Assembly (NCBI GenBank): GCA_002010925.1
Contig: MTLR01000074.1
Span: 379 to 5,646, forward strand
DNA: 5,268 bases
Reading direction: 5' to 3'
Source: Candidatus Bathyarchaeota archaeon JdFR-04
GTDB lineage: Archaea; Thermoproteota; Bathyarchaeia; Bathyarchaeales; UBA233
Shown here: positions 5,268-5,268 of the stretch, piece by piece
Layout of the letters: each line of letters starts with the position of its first letter
Numbering within the stretch: the stretch's first letter is position 1
Notes under the pieces: model-generated
The model's database searches: none
Told to the model about the DNA's origin: nothing
Seen by the model: the letters and a program-made list of their open reading frames with translations, nothing else
Program-made: the position numbers and the translations under genes

Positions 5268-5268
5268 C
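5223..5268 (+). CDS. possible N-terminal start of a divergent gene (mutually exclusive with the minus-strand option)
   Basis: An ATG at 5223 opens 15 codons to the edge, reading MDALEILHEPFYFTL. This looks like a natural N-terminus, with a short amphipathic helix that could lead into a membrane segment. No Shine-Dalgarno site precedes it, and the upstream TTTTAATC (5200-5207) is only a weak TATA candidate and is slightly too close. If real, the 86 bp from 5137 to 5222 would be a divergent promoter region. No family can be named from 15 residues. Confidence 0.3.
   Translation, partial: MDALEILHEPFYFTL

Noticed and set aside
1..5268. CRISPR array, insertion sequence, tRNA or rRNA gene, defence island
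   Set aside because: No regular repeat-spacer pattern, transposase, terminal inverted repeats or RNA gene was seen; nearly all bases belong to recognisable core genes.

Overview
The window is almost certainly archaeal chromosome. It carries a digeranylgeranylglyceryl phosphate synthase-type UbiA enzyme for archaeal ether lipids, an F420-dependent methylenetetrahydromethanopterin reductase (Mer), and an archaeal-type asparaginyl-tRNA synthetase. Gene starts also look archaeal: some have TATA-like elements and no Shine-Dalgarno site, others have a GGAGTGA or AGGTGA site, and TTG or GTG starts occur. Moderate GC content, very short gaps and a methyl-branch gene with no methanogenesis gene in view would fit an uncultured lineage such as Bathyarchaeia, but a methanogen or an archaeoglobus-like organism is not excluded. 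The lineage is inference, not shown by the sequence.

Layout from left to right. 1-1076 (minus): asparaginyl-tRNA synthetase, cut by the left edge before motif 3. 1143-2030 (minus): UbiA-family prenyltransferase. 2031-2057: a 27-bp divergent gap with an AT-rich element readable as a TATA box on both strands. 2058-3350 (plus): sugar-phosphate nucleotidylyltransferase with a C-terminal beta-helix; its start is uncertain. 3380-3850 (plus): small thioredoxin-fold protein with a WCKDC active site, probably in the same transcript. 3847-4839 (minus): mer, whose stop codon overlaps that of the thioredoxin-like gene by four bases. 4846-5136 (minus): unrecognised 96-residue helical protein whose stop codon lies inside the ribosome binding site of mer. 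5137-5268: a probable promoter for this pair and the edge of one more gene whose strand cannot be decided.

Three transcription units are likely: ubiA with asnS possibly following (minus); the nucleotidyltransferase with the thioredoxin-like gene (plus); and the small protein with mer (minus). They serve different housekeeping tasks: membrane lipid, translation, sugar activation, redox and C1 metabolism. I see no mobile element, CRISPR array, RNA gene or defence system, and nothing that convincingly makes up a new multi-gene system. The best leads are the small gene coupled to mer, the interlocked convergent ends with a hairpin in the thioredoxin-like coding sequence, the divergent promoter with its conflicting start codons, and the altered signature of the nucleotidyltransferase.
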